Made by a program: the position numbers and the translations under genes. The notes beneath the pieces are model-generated. The model did not search any database and was not told the DNA's origin. It saw nothing but the letters and a program-made list of their open reading frames with translations. From NCBI GenBank assembly GCA_937959375.1, contig CALGLS010000488.1, positions 1 to 6,767 of the forward strand: a DNA stretch of 6,767 bases, read 5' to 3'. Shown here piece by piece: positions 1 through 6,108 of the stretch (the first letter of the stretch is position 1; each line of letters opens with the position of its first letter). Source of the stretch: an uncultured Saprospiraceae bacterium. Its GTDB lineage: Bacteria; Bacteroidota; Bacteroidia; Chitinophagales; Saprospiraceae.

Positions 1-1
1 A

Positions 2-397
2 GAAGCAGGAAAACAATTCTACCAATCCTTTCACGACAAAGGAAAGATTGTCATGCTCAACTTAATAAAGTATAAAGTTACAGCCGACTACACTGGCTTA
101 GACAGTATCAAACCAGCGCAAAGCCTAAGTGGCAAAGAAGCATATAAACTTTACATGAATCACACCCTACCCGCATTAGAAAAAGCAGGTGGTCGTCTCC
201 TCTTTTTTGGAAAATCAAATGCGTTTTTGATTGGCCCCGATTCAGAAACTTGGGACGCAGTTTTATTGGTAGAGCATCAGTCTGTGGAGCAATTCATGGC
301 CTTTGCACAGGATGCTGATTATTTAAAAACCATGGGACATCGAACTGCAGCTTTGGAGGATTCTCGATTGTTACCAATTAGTCAGTTGGGAAAGTAA
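2..397 (+). CDS. DUF1330 family protein, 5' end outside the window
   Basis: The reading frame is open from base 2, so the first ATG in the window (53) is probably internal. The 17 codons before it (EAGKQFYQSFHDKGKIV) read smoothly into MLNLIKYK, and in this family a 'VVMLNLLRF'-like strand lies inside the protein, not at its start. Other family-like stretches are SGKEAYKLYMNHTLPALEKAGG and MGHRTAALEDSRLLP near the C-terminus. DUF1330 proteins are small cytoplasmic proteins with a dimeric alpha-beta barrel (ferredoxin-like) fold; the biochemical role of this branch is not established. The 131 visible codons are near full family length, so only a short N-terminal piece is missing. The stop is TAA at 395-397, and no terminator hairpin is visible after it. 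Family assignment is from recognised motifs; function is unknown. Confidence 0.85.
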   Translation, partial: EAGKQFYQSFHDKGKIVMLNLIKYKVTADYTGLDSIKPAQSLSGKEAYKLYMNHTLPALEKAGGRLLFFGKSNAFLIGPDSETWDAVLLVEHQSVEQFMAFAQDADYLKTMGHRTAALEDSRLLPISQLGK

Positions 398-399
398 AA

Positions 400-429
400 T
401 TGCACAGATTGTTATTGAAGATACTTTTA
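400..429 (+). promoter_or_regulatory. Bacteroidota-type promoter candidate for the TPR/AraC regulator
   Basis: TTG at 400-402 is followed by a 19-base spacer and TACTTTTA at 422-429. This matches the Bacteroidota sigma-factor consensus (TTG about -33, TAnnTTTG about -7) except for the last base. It starts three bases after the stop of the DUF1330 gene, so the regulator downstream is probably transcribed on its own. A start near 436 would give a leader of about 64 bases to the ATG at 500. This is inferred from consensus only. Confidence 0.45.
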
Positions 430-499
430 AAAAAAACTTCATTAATAAAAATGCGATTAAAATTTGATTAATGGATTAGTAAGCCGACTTTTGTCCTCA

Positions 500-1930
500 A
501 TGAACCAATTCAAAGTCATATTCCTCTTGTGCCTTAGTTTTTTAGCTATTAGCGCCTTTACTATTCCTGATAGTGTTCAGCAAAACATTAACAGCTATAT
601 CTCCAAAGCGGAGTTCGATGTTGCCAAATTGTATATTCAAAAGAACCTAAATAGCAGCAGTCAAAAAGAGAATATTAGTGCACTTAATTACCAATTGGTA
701 AAAATTTTATTTATTCAATCCGACTATCAAGAAGCTTTGCAGAAAGCATTTTATGCCTTAGACAAATTTGACAACAGTAAAAAGCAAATTGTTCAGTATA
801 ACTTTATTATTGGTTGCATCTATTCTGCCGTTAAGGATTACTCCAAATCTATTGAGTACCTCGATTTAGTGATTCGCGATAGCTACGATTCTTCGCTGGT
901 CGTTAAAGCACATTTACTGACTTCCGAACTTCATGTCGAGTTGAACGATTCTACTAAAGCACAAGAATCACTGACAGCTGCTTATCAAATTACTAATCAG
1001 TCGAGCTTAGATCCAAAGTTGAAAGAACACGTTTCTATTCAGTACAACTTTTTCACCCAAAATTATGAACGCTGCAAACAACAGAATTTTAAAATAATTC
1101 AAGACACCTTTAGTTTTTTAAACGCCAAAAGTTATGCCTTCTCTATGATTGGGGATTGTTTGATTAAGCAGGATTCTTTAGTGGAAGCAACGCATTATTT
1201 AGAGAGATTTTTGGACCTGACTTTCAAAACGAAAGACCCTGAACAAGTACAGATTGCTGCCAAGAAATTGATCGATGTATATGAACAATTGGGCATCCAA
1301 GAAAAGGCAAATGTCTATCATAAAATATACAACGAAGCTGTGAATGATTCCCTTAGTTTTTCTATTGAAAAATATAGAGGACTACTCGATGTCGAAGAAA
1401 AGAGAGCGCAGGACAGGTCTCAATCCAAGTCAAATCGAAATAAATTACTTTTGGGTCTATGTACCCTACTTTTACTATCAGCTGGGATTTATTTTTCTTT
1501 TAAGAAGAAAAACCTACCTCTTACTTCGCCCCTCAGTACAGATGTAAAAGAGCCTACCAAAAAGATTGTAATAAGTGAGGTGGAACTTAAAAAGTTGAAG
1601 CAAGCTATTGAGCAGCTTGTAGTGCAACAACAATTCCTAACGCCCAAAATTACTCGTAAATCTTTTTGCAAGGAACACGGGATAAAATCTGAGCGTTACC
1701 TCAGTCATTATGTCAATTCAGAATTCGAAAAATCCTTTCCAATTTTCATCAATGATTTGAGAATCGAATATGCCTTTAATCGATTGCAAACCGATAGTGT
1801 TTTTAGAAATTACCGAATTGAGGAAATAGCAAAGGCAAGTGGCTTTGGTTCAAAAAAGAGTTTTGAACGTGCCTTTCTAGCAAAGTATGCAGAAACTCCC
1901 TTTAAAGTCATCACTAATCTAAATAGCTAG
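500..1930 (+). CDS. Transmembrane TPR-repeat regulator with AraC-type DNA-binding domain
   Basis: This 476-residue protein reads as a one-component sensor and regulator. Residues 1-19 (MNQFKVIFLLCLSFLAISA) look like a signal peptide, which decides the start: the ATG at 500 begins exactly at it, whereas the in-frame TTG at 464 would add 12 residues ahead of it. Residues about 30-285 are helical with TPR-like pairs (for example SDYQEALQKAFYALDKF and KDYSKSIEYLDLVI) and should lie in the periplasm. Residues about 316-334 (LLLGLCTLLLLSAGIYFSF followed by KKK) form one membrane helix. The C-terminal 100 residues are an AraC/XylS-type double helix-turn-helix: FCKEHGIKSERYLSHYVN, the typical FINDLRIEYAFNRL linker helix, then IEEIAKASGFGSKKSFERAF. 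Flavobacteria have many regulators of this design, in which TPRs outside are coupled to DNA binding inside. Signal and target genes are unknown; no histidine kinase or receiver domain is present. Confidence 0.85.
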   Translation: MNQFKVIFLLCLSFLAISAFTIPDSVQQNINSYISKAEFDVAKLYIQKNLNSSSQKENISALNYQLVKILFIQSDYQEALQKAFYALDKFDNSKKQIVQYNFIIGCIYSAVKDYSKSIEYLDLVIRDSYDSSLVVKAHLLTSELHVELNDSTKAQESLTAAYQITNQSSLDPKLKEHVSIQYNFFTQNYERCKQQNFKIIQDTFSFLNAKSYAFSMIGDCLIKQDSLVEATHYLERFLDLTFKTKDPEQVQIAAKKLIDVYEQLGIQEKANVYHKIYNEAVNDSLSFSIEKYRGLLDVEEKRAQDRSQSKSNRNKLLLGLCTLLLLSAGIYFSFKKKNLPLTSPLSTDVKEPTKKIVISEVELKKLKQAIEQLVVQQQFLTPKITRKSFCKEHGIKSERYLSHYVNSEFEKSFPIFINDLRIEYAFNRLQTDSVFRNYRIEEIAKASGFGSKKSFERAFLAKYAETPFKVITNLNS

Positions 1931-1940
1931 TATTCAATTA

Positions 1941-1973
1941 GTTGCAGGGTGACAATTCGGGAATTGACGCAAC
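1941..1973 (+). terminator. Possible terminator hairpin after the regulator gene
   Basis: Eleven bases after the stop codon an inverted repeat can be read: CAATTC (1953-1958) with GAATTG (1961-1966), enclosed by GTTGC (1941-1945) with GCAAC (1969-1973). The two sides between the arms are unequal, so the stem would have a bulge. A pyrimidine-rich stretch follows, but no clean T run. It could be a terminator or just a structured 3' end. Confidence 0.3.
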
Positions 1974-2023
1974 AGCTCCTCTAATCTTCTTCCTAAATTC
2001 GTGTTCCGAATAATTATCTCCCC

Positions 2024-2031
2024 TATCTTTG
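2024..2031 (+). promoter_or_regulatory. TAnnTTTG box upstream of the DUF4412 gene
   Basis: TATCTTTG is a perfect match to the Bacteroidota -7 box. No proper TTG is found 17-23 bases upstream; the closest is GTG at 2001-2003 with a 20-base spacer. If used, it would give a leader of about 110 bases for the gene at 2148. The rest of this 217-base gap (1931-2147) holds only the hairpin at 1941-1973 and AT-rich sequence. Confidence 0.3.
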
Positions 2032-2147
2032 GTTTATTAGTAAAACACAGAACTTTCTGAAGTATTCGAAATATCTGCTTCGCAAGGATTTTTGGAATTT
2101 TTAGATATGTTCAATAAATAGTAATCTCTAGTAAAACAATCTCAATC

Positions 2148-2978
2148 ATGAAAAATATCATTTTATTGCTGGCTTTTAGCTTATGCTGTACCGGAACAAC
2201 AAACGCACAATTTTTAAAAAAGTTAGGTAAGAAAATAGAAAAGGCCGCAGAAAAGACGGTGGAAAAGAAAGCCGAACAAAAGACCAAAAAGGAAACTGAA
2301 AAAGTATTTGATTCTACCTTTAATAAGGAAAAAGAAGACAAGACGGAACAGCAAAAAAAGAAAAAAAGAACCTTTGGAATGCCTAGCTTAGCATCAGTAG
2401 CTCCTGCTGATACTTACAACTTTGATCACAAAGTAGAAATGCGAATGATTTCTGGAAAAGACGAAATAGATATTGATTACTATATTGCCAGCTCTGGTAA
2501 CTATTTGGGCACTCAGCCAAAAGACAAAAAAATGAAAGGTGAATTTATAACGGTCTTTGATATTGAACGGGAGGCTATGTTTAATTTCATGAAAAATGAT
2601 GGTGAGAAAATGATGATCGGTGTCAATTTTGAAACGATTGACGAAGAAACAGAGGATGCCACTTATGAAATTATAGCAACTGGCAACTCGAAGAAAATAT
2701 TAGGTTACAATTGTTTAGAATACAAAATGACAGGGAAAGATATGACCGCAACCTTGTGGGTTACTAAAGAAGTTGACATTCGTTTTCCAAGCACCTATCA
2801 TAAAATAAAGCAAAAGAAAAAGAATCAACAAGAATGGATGCATGAAGTCGATGGCTTTACGATGGAAATGGTAATGATTGATAGTTCTAAAAGAAAAGAT
2901 CGAACCATAAAAATGAACTGTCTTTCAATTGGAAAAACAGATTTTAAAATCGAATCCAAAGACTATAAGAGTATGTAA
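2148..2978 (+). CDS. Exported DUF4412 domain protein with Lys/Glu-rich N-terminal helix
   Basis: This is a 276-residue protein. Residues 1-20 (MKNIILLLAFSLCCTGTTNA, then QF) are a signal peptide with a likely SPase I site; the two cysteines do not fit a lipobox. Residues about 21-75 are extremely rich in Lys and Glu in a helix pattern (FLKKLGKKIEKAAEKTVEKK and onward), probably a charged or coiled-coil stalk. Residues about 83-270 resemble DUF4412: a beta-rich region with ITVFDIEREAMFNFMKNDGEKMMIG, GNSKKILGYNCLEYKM and ATLWVTKEVD. DUF4412 proteins are common exported proteins of Bacteroidota with no established function; the fold is thought to resemble lipoprotein-carrier-like beta structures, which is inference here. 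The start is supported by the signal peptide; the leader is A-rich without a Shine-Dalgarno. It is convergent with the next gene. Confidence 0.8.
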   Translation: MKNIILLLAFSLCCTGTTNAQFLKKLGKKIEKAAEKTVEKKAEQKTKKETEKVFDSTFNKEKEDKTEQQKKKKRTFGMPSLASVAPADTYNFDHKVEMRMISGKDEIDIDYYIASSGNYLGTQPKDKKMKGEFITVFDIEREAMFNFMKNDGEKMMIGVNFETIDEETEDATYEIIATGNSKKILGYNCLEYKMTGKDMTATLWVTKEVDIRFPSTYHKIKQKKKNQQEWMHEVDGFTMEMVMIDSSKRKDRTIKMNCLSIGKTDFKIESKDYKSM

Positions 2979-3013
2979 AAATGATCTTATAGATGCTTTT
3001 GAAAGCAAAATAA

Positions 3014-3049
3014 AATTCCTCTAACCTGCAACAACAAGTTAGAGGAATT
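3014..3049 (-). terminator. Hairpin terminator between convergent genes
   Basis: AATTCCTCTAAC (3014-3025) and GTTAGAGGAATT (3038-3049) form a perfect 12-bp stem around a 12-base loop, midway between two convergent stop codons. Read on the minus strand the hairpin is followed by TTTTATTTTGC, a typical U-rich tail, so it best serves the lipoprotein gene. On the plus strand the following bases (ATAATGTTAAG) are a poor tail, although the stem may still stop transcription from the DUF4412 gene. Confidence 0.8.
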
Positions 3050-3073
3050 ATAATGTTAAGAAACACGTAATTA

Positions 3074-3721
3074 CTACTTAATCACCCACAAACCAGTACT
3101 GCCTTTAAATGCAATAATCCCCTGCCCTTCTTTTAAGTAAACTTCAACGTCTTTGTAAGATGCGGAAATGACATCAGTGAAGGTTTTTTCGTTTAGCTTG
3201 ATCTCTGCATGTTTCCGTTTGATAGCGTTTCTAGTTGTAGTATCTTCAAATAGATCACTTTCAAAATAGTAACGACCTTCAACTGCATCGAAGCCATTTT
3301 CTTTAAATCTAAATGTAACGCGCTCGTTCATGTCGTTGATGTCAGCAATTTCATTAGATATCATCGTATACATACTGTACTTTCGGTCTGAGATGTTAAG
3401 TAAGTTGTACTTATGGAAAGTTTTATAATAAGTGTAGCAAGGTTCTTCCCCATTAATAAGATCGTTGTTCACTCCCGTTTTTTCGACGTTAACGTGTGAG
3501 CCCCTTGTCAGATCTTCCTTGTGTTCAAAAGTCAATTCTTCGCCACTTTCATTTACATAATAAACGACATCTCCTTCTGGATAAGCAACATAATTATCCG
3601 CTCTTTCTGATAAAGGAATTTCGCCAATTTCTTCACTTTTACAATTCGAATCCTTGCCACAAGAAGTCAGTAAGAAAACGATTGATGCTGCGATTTGAAT
3701 GAACATACTAGCCTTTTTCAT
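3074..3721 (-). CDS. Putative lipoprotein of unknown function
   Basis: This 215-residue protein starts with MKKASMFIQIAASIVFLLTSCG. A lysine-rich start and hydrophobic core are followed by the lipobox LTSC at residues 18-21, so Cys21 should be lipidated and the mature protein anchored in the envelope. After the cysteine comes GKDSNCKSEE, without the acidic run known to export some flavobacterial lipoproteins to the cell surface. The mature part looks beta-rich with alternating polar and aromatic residues (YVAYPEGDVVYYVNESGEEL) and ends GIIAFKGSTGLWVIK. I do not recognise a family. The ATG is preceded by AT-rich sequence without a Shine-Dalgarno. It is transcribed alone on the minus strand, diverging from the gene at 4136 across a long gap and ending at the hairpin shared with its convergent neighbour. 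A substrate or partner cannot be deduced. Confidence 0.75.
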   Translation of the reverse strand: MKKASMFIQIAASIVFLLTSCGKDSNCKSEEIGEIPLSERADNYVAYPEGDVVYYVNESGEELTFEHKEDLTRGSHVNVEKTGVNNDLINGEEPCYTYYKTFHKYNLLNISDRKYSMYTMISNEIADINDMNERVTFRFKENGFDAVEGRYYFESDLFEDTTTRNAIKRKHAEIKLNEKTFTDVISASYKDVEVYLKEGQGIIAFKGSTGLWVIK

Positions 3722-4135
3722 AATAATTAATTTTTCGCGTTAGAGAATGTTTTAGTTCTAAATAATTTGTTTAGGAAGATTTGAAGTTTCTTTTTTTGAA
3801 GGCTTGAAAAACTTGCGTCTATTTAGTAGATCACGTGTCATTCAAAGCTTATCTCCTTCAATTCTTTCTTATAACATACCAGCAAGATAGCGGAAGAATC
3901 TGCTTGGTCACTTACGTAAAAAGTTTGTATGCTTATAAGTATGTATCTTTCTTAATAAACGACTTACGGATATGTTGCAAACACAGTAACAAACAGAACC
4001 TAACTGTCTGTATTACAATAAATTAGATGTTTCGTAATTGTTTTTTTGGAATTTTGCTTATTATTAGAAATTCCAAGCATTGTTTGATAACTTAAGTGAA
4101 AACCAAACTAACAAATACCTAAAATCAACCAAAAT
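3722..4135. other. 414-base divergent intergenic region without a convincing gene
   Basis: This gap separates two divergently transcribed genes and should carry both promoters. The only reading frame of note (GTG at 3835 to 4026) has an unlikely composition and no ribosome site, and is not called. Visible structures are an 8-base palindrome CTTATAAG (3932-3939) within a near-palindromic 14-mer, the -7-like box TATCTTTC (3944-3951) with TTTG 16 bases upstream (3924-3927), and the 9-bp inverted repeat at 4046-4076. No tRNA, clear small RNA or repeat array was seen. Confidence 0.5.
4046..4076. repeat. Inverted repeat upstream of the small membrane protein
   Basis: TTGGAATTT (4046-4054) and AAATTCCAA (4068-4076) are perfect 9-base inverted repeats around 13 bases, ending about 60 bases before the ATG at 4136. 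No T run follows on the plus strand, and on the minus strand it is followed by A residues, so it does not look like a terminator. It could be an operator for a dimeric regulator or a structure in the leader. Confidence 0.4.
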
Positions 4136-4567
4136 ATGAAAGAGTCAGGAATGGGATTTGGCATCAAATGGGGCTTTATATTCGGTTTCCTCGGAATACC
4201 GGTTAACTTAATAATGAGTACCATTGTCGCCGGTTTGCTTGAAACAATAGCGGAGAGTATCGAAGTAAACTTTTGGTCTTTTTCTTTTTGGGTTAGCATA
4301 ACGTTTCTACTTACTGGTATTGGATTTTATTTGTATTTCCTTTTCAGGAAAACAGAACAAGCCAATTTCGCATTAATTATTTTGTTCTTAACCTGCTTTG
4401 CCTTTTTAAGCACGAGTATGTTCTATCTTTTTTTTGCTGGCAGAACAGACGGACAAATTGGTTTTGCACTTTGGATGTACCCTTTTAAGACCGCACTTCT
4501 TTATCCTTTTATTGGTTATTTCCATGAACTAAAAACTTCGTATAAAGATGATCAAGAAGACTTTTAG
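4136..4567 (+). CDS. Small integral membrane protein, four predicted helices
   Basis: This 143-residue protein is very rich in Phe, Leu and Ile. Four hydrophobic stretches can be read: about 9-34 (WGFIFGFLGIPVNLIMSTIV), 46-70 (WSFSFWVSITFLLTGIGFYL), 75-101 (ANFALIILFLTCFAFLSTSM) and 107-127 (GFALWMYPFKTALLYPFIGY). They are separated by short charged loops (ETIAESIEV, FRKTEQ, GRTDGQ), and the C-terminus is acidic and cytoplasmic-looking (KTSYKDDQEDF). It should sit in the inner membrane. No family motif, catalytic residue or transport signature is recognised. The ATG at 4136 follows an A/C-rich leader without a Shine-Dalgarno. The stop overlaps a small hairpin TTTAGT-TTGG-ACTAAA (4563-4578). 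A 180-base gap and separate leader argue against co-transcription with the next gene. Confidence 0.7.
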   Translation: MKESGMGFGIKWGFIFGFLGIPVNLIMSTIVAGLLETIAESIEVNFWSFSFWVSITFLLTGIGFYLYFLFRKTEQANFALIILFLTCFAFLSTSMFYLFFAGRTDGQIGFALWMYPFKTALLYPFIGYFHELKTSYKDDQEDF

Positions 4568-4701
4568 TTTGGACTAAATGCCCTATCTGCGTTCAATTGT
4601 CTTTTTGTTATAGTAATAAACCTACATTTTGCTGCAATTCTTATTAAAAATATTGGATAAAACTTATATTTATCATTGAAGTATTAAATAACATTCAATC
4701 A

Positions 4702-4736
4702 ATGAAAAAGGAGTCATGAAAAAGAAAATCAAATAA
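4702..4736 (+). other. Two overlapping micro-ORFs in the leader of the YwqK-repeat gene
   Basis: ATG at 4702 encodes MKKES and stops at 4717-4719 within TCATGA; ATG at 4716 encodes MKKKIK and stops at 4734-4736, eleven bases before the real start at 4748. An AAGGAG (4708-4713) stands only two bases before the second ATG, which is unusually close. This could be a remnant of an older start region, a short leader peptide or chance in an A-rich leader. Confidence 0.25.
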
Positions 4737-4747
4737 CCAGAATCAAA

Positions 4748-5878
4748 ATGCCATCTAAAATCATTCTAACATTATGTCTCTTGCATTTTTCCATCCAGGT
4801 TCAATCGCAAAATATAGACACCCTGATCAACGGCATAGAGTATTCAATGGTTAAGGATACAACTTCCAATACTGCCATTTATAGCTTTACAATCAAAAAT
4901 AGATCGGAAAAACGTTTTACGACAGGACTTTTTGGTTTAAGTAGTAATAAAACTATAATTCATAACTCTAGCAATCAAAGGGTTGATTATGATTTAATTA
5001 TTTGTGGAGAACATGGACGAGTCAATATTGAACCTGATTCTTCCTATTCTTGGGTCACTGAATTATTTAAAATAACCCCAGAAAATCACACTTTTATAAG
5101 TTCTAAAAAGATAGATCGAACTGACAGTCTTTATTTAGTTTTCTGGGTGATCAACAAAAGTACTATTGGCCCAATCCAATATTATTTAGAAAAAGATTTA
5201 GTGACCAATCTTTATAACTCAGATCATTTAATTCGAGACAGGTCAGCTAAGTTGTTGCGAACGTTATTTGATAAAAAAATGACTGTCGTCAAAACTGGTC
5301 ATTCTTTTGAAAATAGTTTAGCTTATTGGAAGAAAAAGTATGCTATTCTAAAGAAAGGAATTTCAATTGCCGATTTAAAAAGGGAGACGGACCTTAATAT
5401 AACAAGGGGATGTGCTTATGGTAAGTTTCCCGATGTAGTATTGCAACTCGACAACTCCTATTGTTTGACCATTGAATTTGATGAGCGCGCAAAAGTTAAA
5501 AAATACGATATATTTTACAAACCTAAAAAAGCCTTTTATGGGCGCAACAAACCTAAGAATGGTACTGTTTGCAGCTACTATATAAATGGCCGTTGTCTCA
5601 CCCAAGAAAGCTTCTTAAATGGAAAGATTCATGGAAAGCAATTTTTATTCAATAAAGATGGTCAACTACTAAGCGAAAGTACCTATGATACAGGAAAGCG
5701 CATAGAAACGATCGAATACAACTCGACTGGCAAACTGTATAAAAAGGTGATTTATTTTGAACGAAAAAACCTTTACTTACAAGGGGATCGTAAAGAAATT
5801 CATTATGATGAAACAGGGAAAGTTCTTAGACAAAAGTTTATAAAAGGAAAGAAGAAAAAAAAGAGAGTGTACAAATAA
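4748..5878 (+). CDS. Exported protein with C-terminal YwqK/MORN-like repeats
   Basis: This 376-residue protein appears to have three parts. Residues 1-20 (MPSKIILTLCLLHFSIQVQS, then QN) are a signal peptide and support the ATG at 4748. Residues about 22-135 are a beta-rich domain (AIYSFTIKNRSEKRFTTGLF) of no recognised family. Residues about 195-265 (YAILKKGISIADLKRETDL, then LTIEFDERAKVKKYDIFY) resemble a BamE/SmpA-like helix-plus-strand module, but only weakly. From about 270 there are repeats of the YwqK type, in which short hairpins carry G-K or N-G turns: YINGRCLTQESFLNGKIHGK, FNKDGQLLSESTYDTGK, YNSTGKLYKKVIYF and YDETGKVLRQKFIKGK. The C-terminus is strongly basic (KKKKKRVYK). YwqK-like repeats occur in Bacteroidota exported proteins and in some toxin-immunity loci; no toxin gene is adjacent here. 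A weak promoter-like pair TTG (4597-4599) and TACATTTT (4623-4630) lies upstream with a long 23-base spacer. Confidence 0.75.
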   Translation: MPSKIILTLCLLHFSIQVQSQNIDTLINGIEYSMVKDTTSNTAIYSFTIKNRSEKRFTTGLFGLSSNKTIIHNSSNQRVDYDLIICGEHGRVNIEPDSSYSWVTELFKITPENHTFISSKKIDRTDSLYLVFWVINKSTIGPIQYYLEKDLVTNLYNSDHLIRDRSAKLLRTLFDKKMTVVKTGHSFENSLAYWKKKYAILKKGISIADLKRETDLNITRGCAYGKFPDVVLQLDNSYCLTIEFDERAKVKKYDIFYKPKKAFYGRNKPKNGTVCSYYINGRCLTQESFLNGKIHGKQFLFNKDGQLLSESTYDTGKRIETIEYNSTGKLYKKVIYFERKNLYLQGDRKEIHYDETGKVLRQKFIKGKKKKKRVYK

Positions 5879-5879
5879 A

Positions 5880-5907
5880 TTGGACGCCTTGAGTTAAAAT
5901 AGCTTTG
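5880..5907 (+). promoter_or_regulatory. Promoter candidate ahead of the palindromic element and last gene
   Basis: TTG at 5880-5882, a 17-base spacer and TAGCTTTG at 5900-5907 give a full match to the TAnnTTTG -7 box with an acceptable TTG. Transcription would begin near 5914 and cross the 154-bp palindrome before reaching the ATG at 6109, giving a leader of about 195 bases. The box starts two bases after the upstream stop codon. Confidence 0.4.
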
Positions 5908-5933
5908 TGATTTGTTGAAAGAAAACAATCTAA

Positions 5934-6087
5934 GAGTATGTTTAAATATTAACTTCCTGAAAACCAGAATTTTGGGAACCTGACTTCAAATCAACTCAGT
6001 CGTTTAGCTCGCTAAGCTCCTTCTTCGATTTATTGTCAGAACCACCAAGCTGCTGATTTTCAATTCTTTAAAATTTTAAACATACTC
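5934..6087. mobile_element. MITE-like palindromic element with 13-bp terminal inverted repeats
   Basis: The element begins GAGTATGTTTAAA (5934-5946) and ends with its exact reverse complement (6075-6087). It is flanked by TAA on both sides (5931-5933 and 6088-6090), as a 3-bp target duplication would give. The two halves match each other over their full length, about two thirds of positions by eye: TGAAAACCAG against TGAAAATCAG, then CTGAC, AAATC and the central TTAGC-TC-GCTAA (6004-6015), whose centre lies within a base of the midpoint of the ends. There is no reading frame for a transposase. Size, ends and flanks fit a miniature inverted-repeat element mobilised in trans, perhaps by an IS5-like transposase (3-bp duplications are known there). 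A long hairpin serving as a bidirectional terminator or a REP-like repeat are alternatives. Confidence 0.65.
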
Positions 6088-6108
6088 TAACAAAAAACAT
6101 AAAGAGAA

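Noticed and set aside
464..499. TTG start adding 12 residues to the TPR/AraC regulator
   Set aside because: The added residues INGLVSRLLSS precede a complete signal peptide that begins at the ATG at 500; the TTG has no ribosome site.
1934..2110. Minus-strand stretch of 58 codons without a stop in the gap after the regulator gene, reading like a basic protein tail (RRLEELLRQF)
   Set aside because: It has no ATG, GTG or TTG start, overlaps the hairpin and promoter-like box, and a stop-free run of this length is not rare in such sequence. It could be a gene remnant, but nothing recognisable supports it.
2111..2341. Minus-strand frame antisense to the DUF4412 gene
   Set aside because: It is the Phe/Ser-rich mirror of a Lys/Glu-rich coding region, which readily leaves the opposite strand open.
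2994..3007. Short hairpin TGCTTT-TG-AAAGCA after the DUF4412 stop
   Set aside because: The stem is only five or six base pairs with a very small loop and no T run; the 12-bp hairpin just downstream is a far better terminator.
3835..4026. Plus-strand frame of 63 codons starting with GTG in the long gap
   Set aside because: Rare start codon, no ribosome site, Tyr/Cys-rich unlikely composition and no neighbour relation; most likely noncoding.
4563..4578. Hairpin TTTAGT-TTGG-ACTAAA over the stop codon of the small membrane protein
   Set aside because: Six mostly A-T pairs with no following T run; too weak to call a terminator.
4665..4672. TATATTTA as a -7 box for the YwqK-repeat gene
   Set aside because: Seven of eight positions agree, but no TTG lies 17-23 bases upstream, and such AT-rich matches are frequent here.
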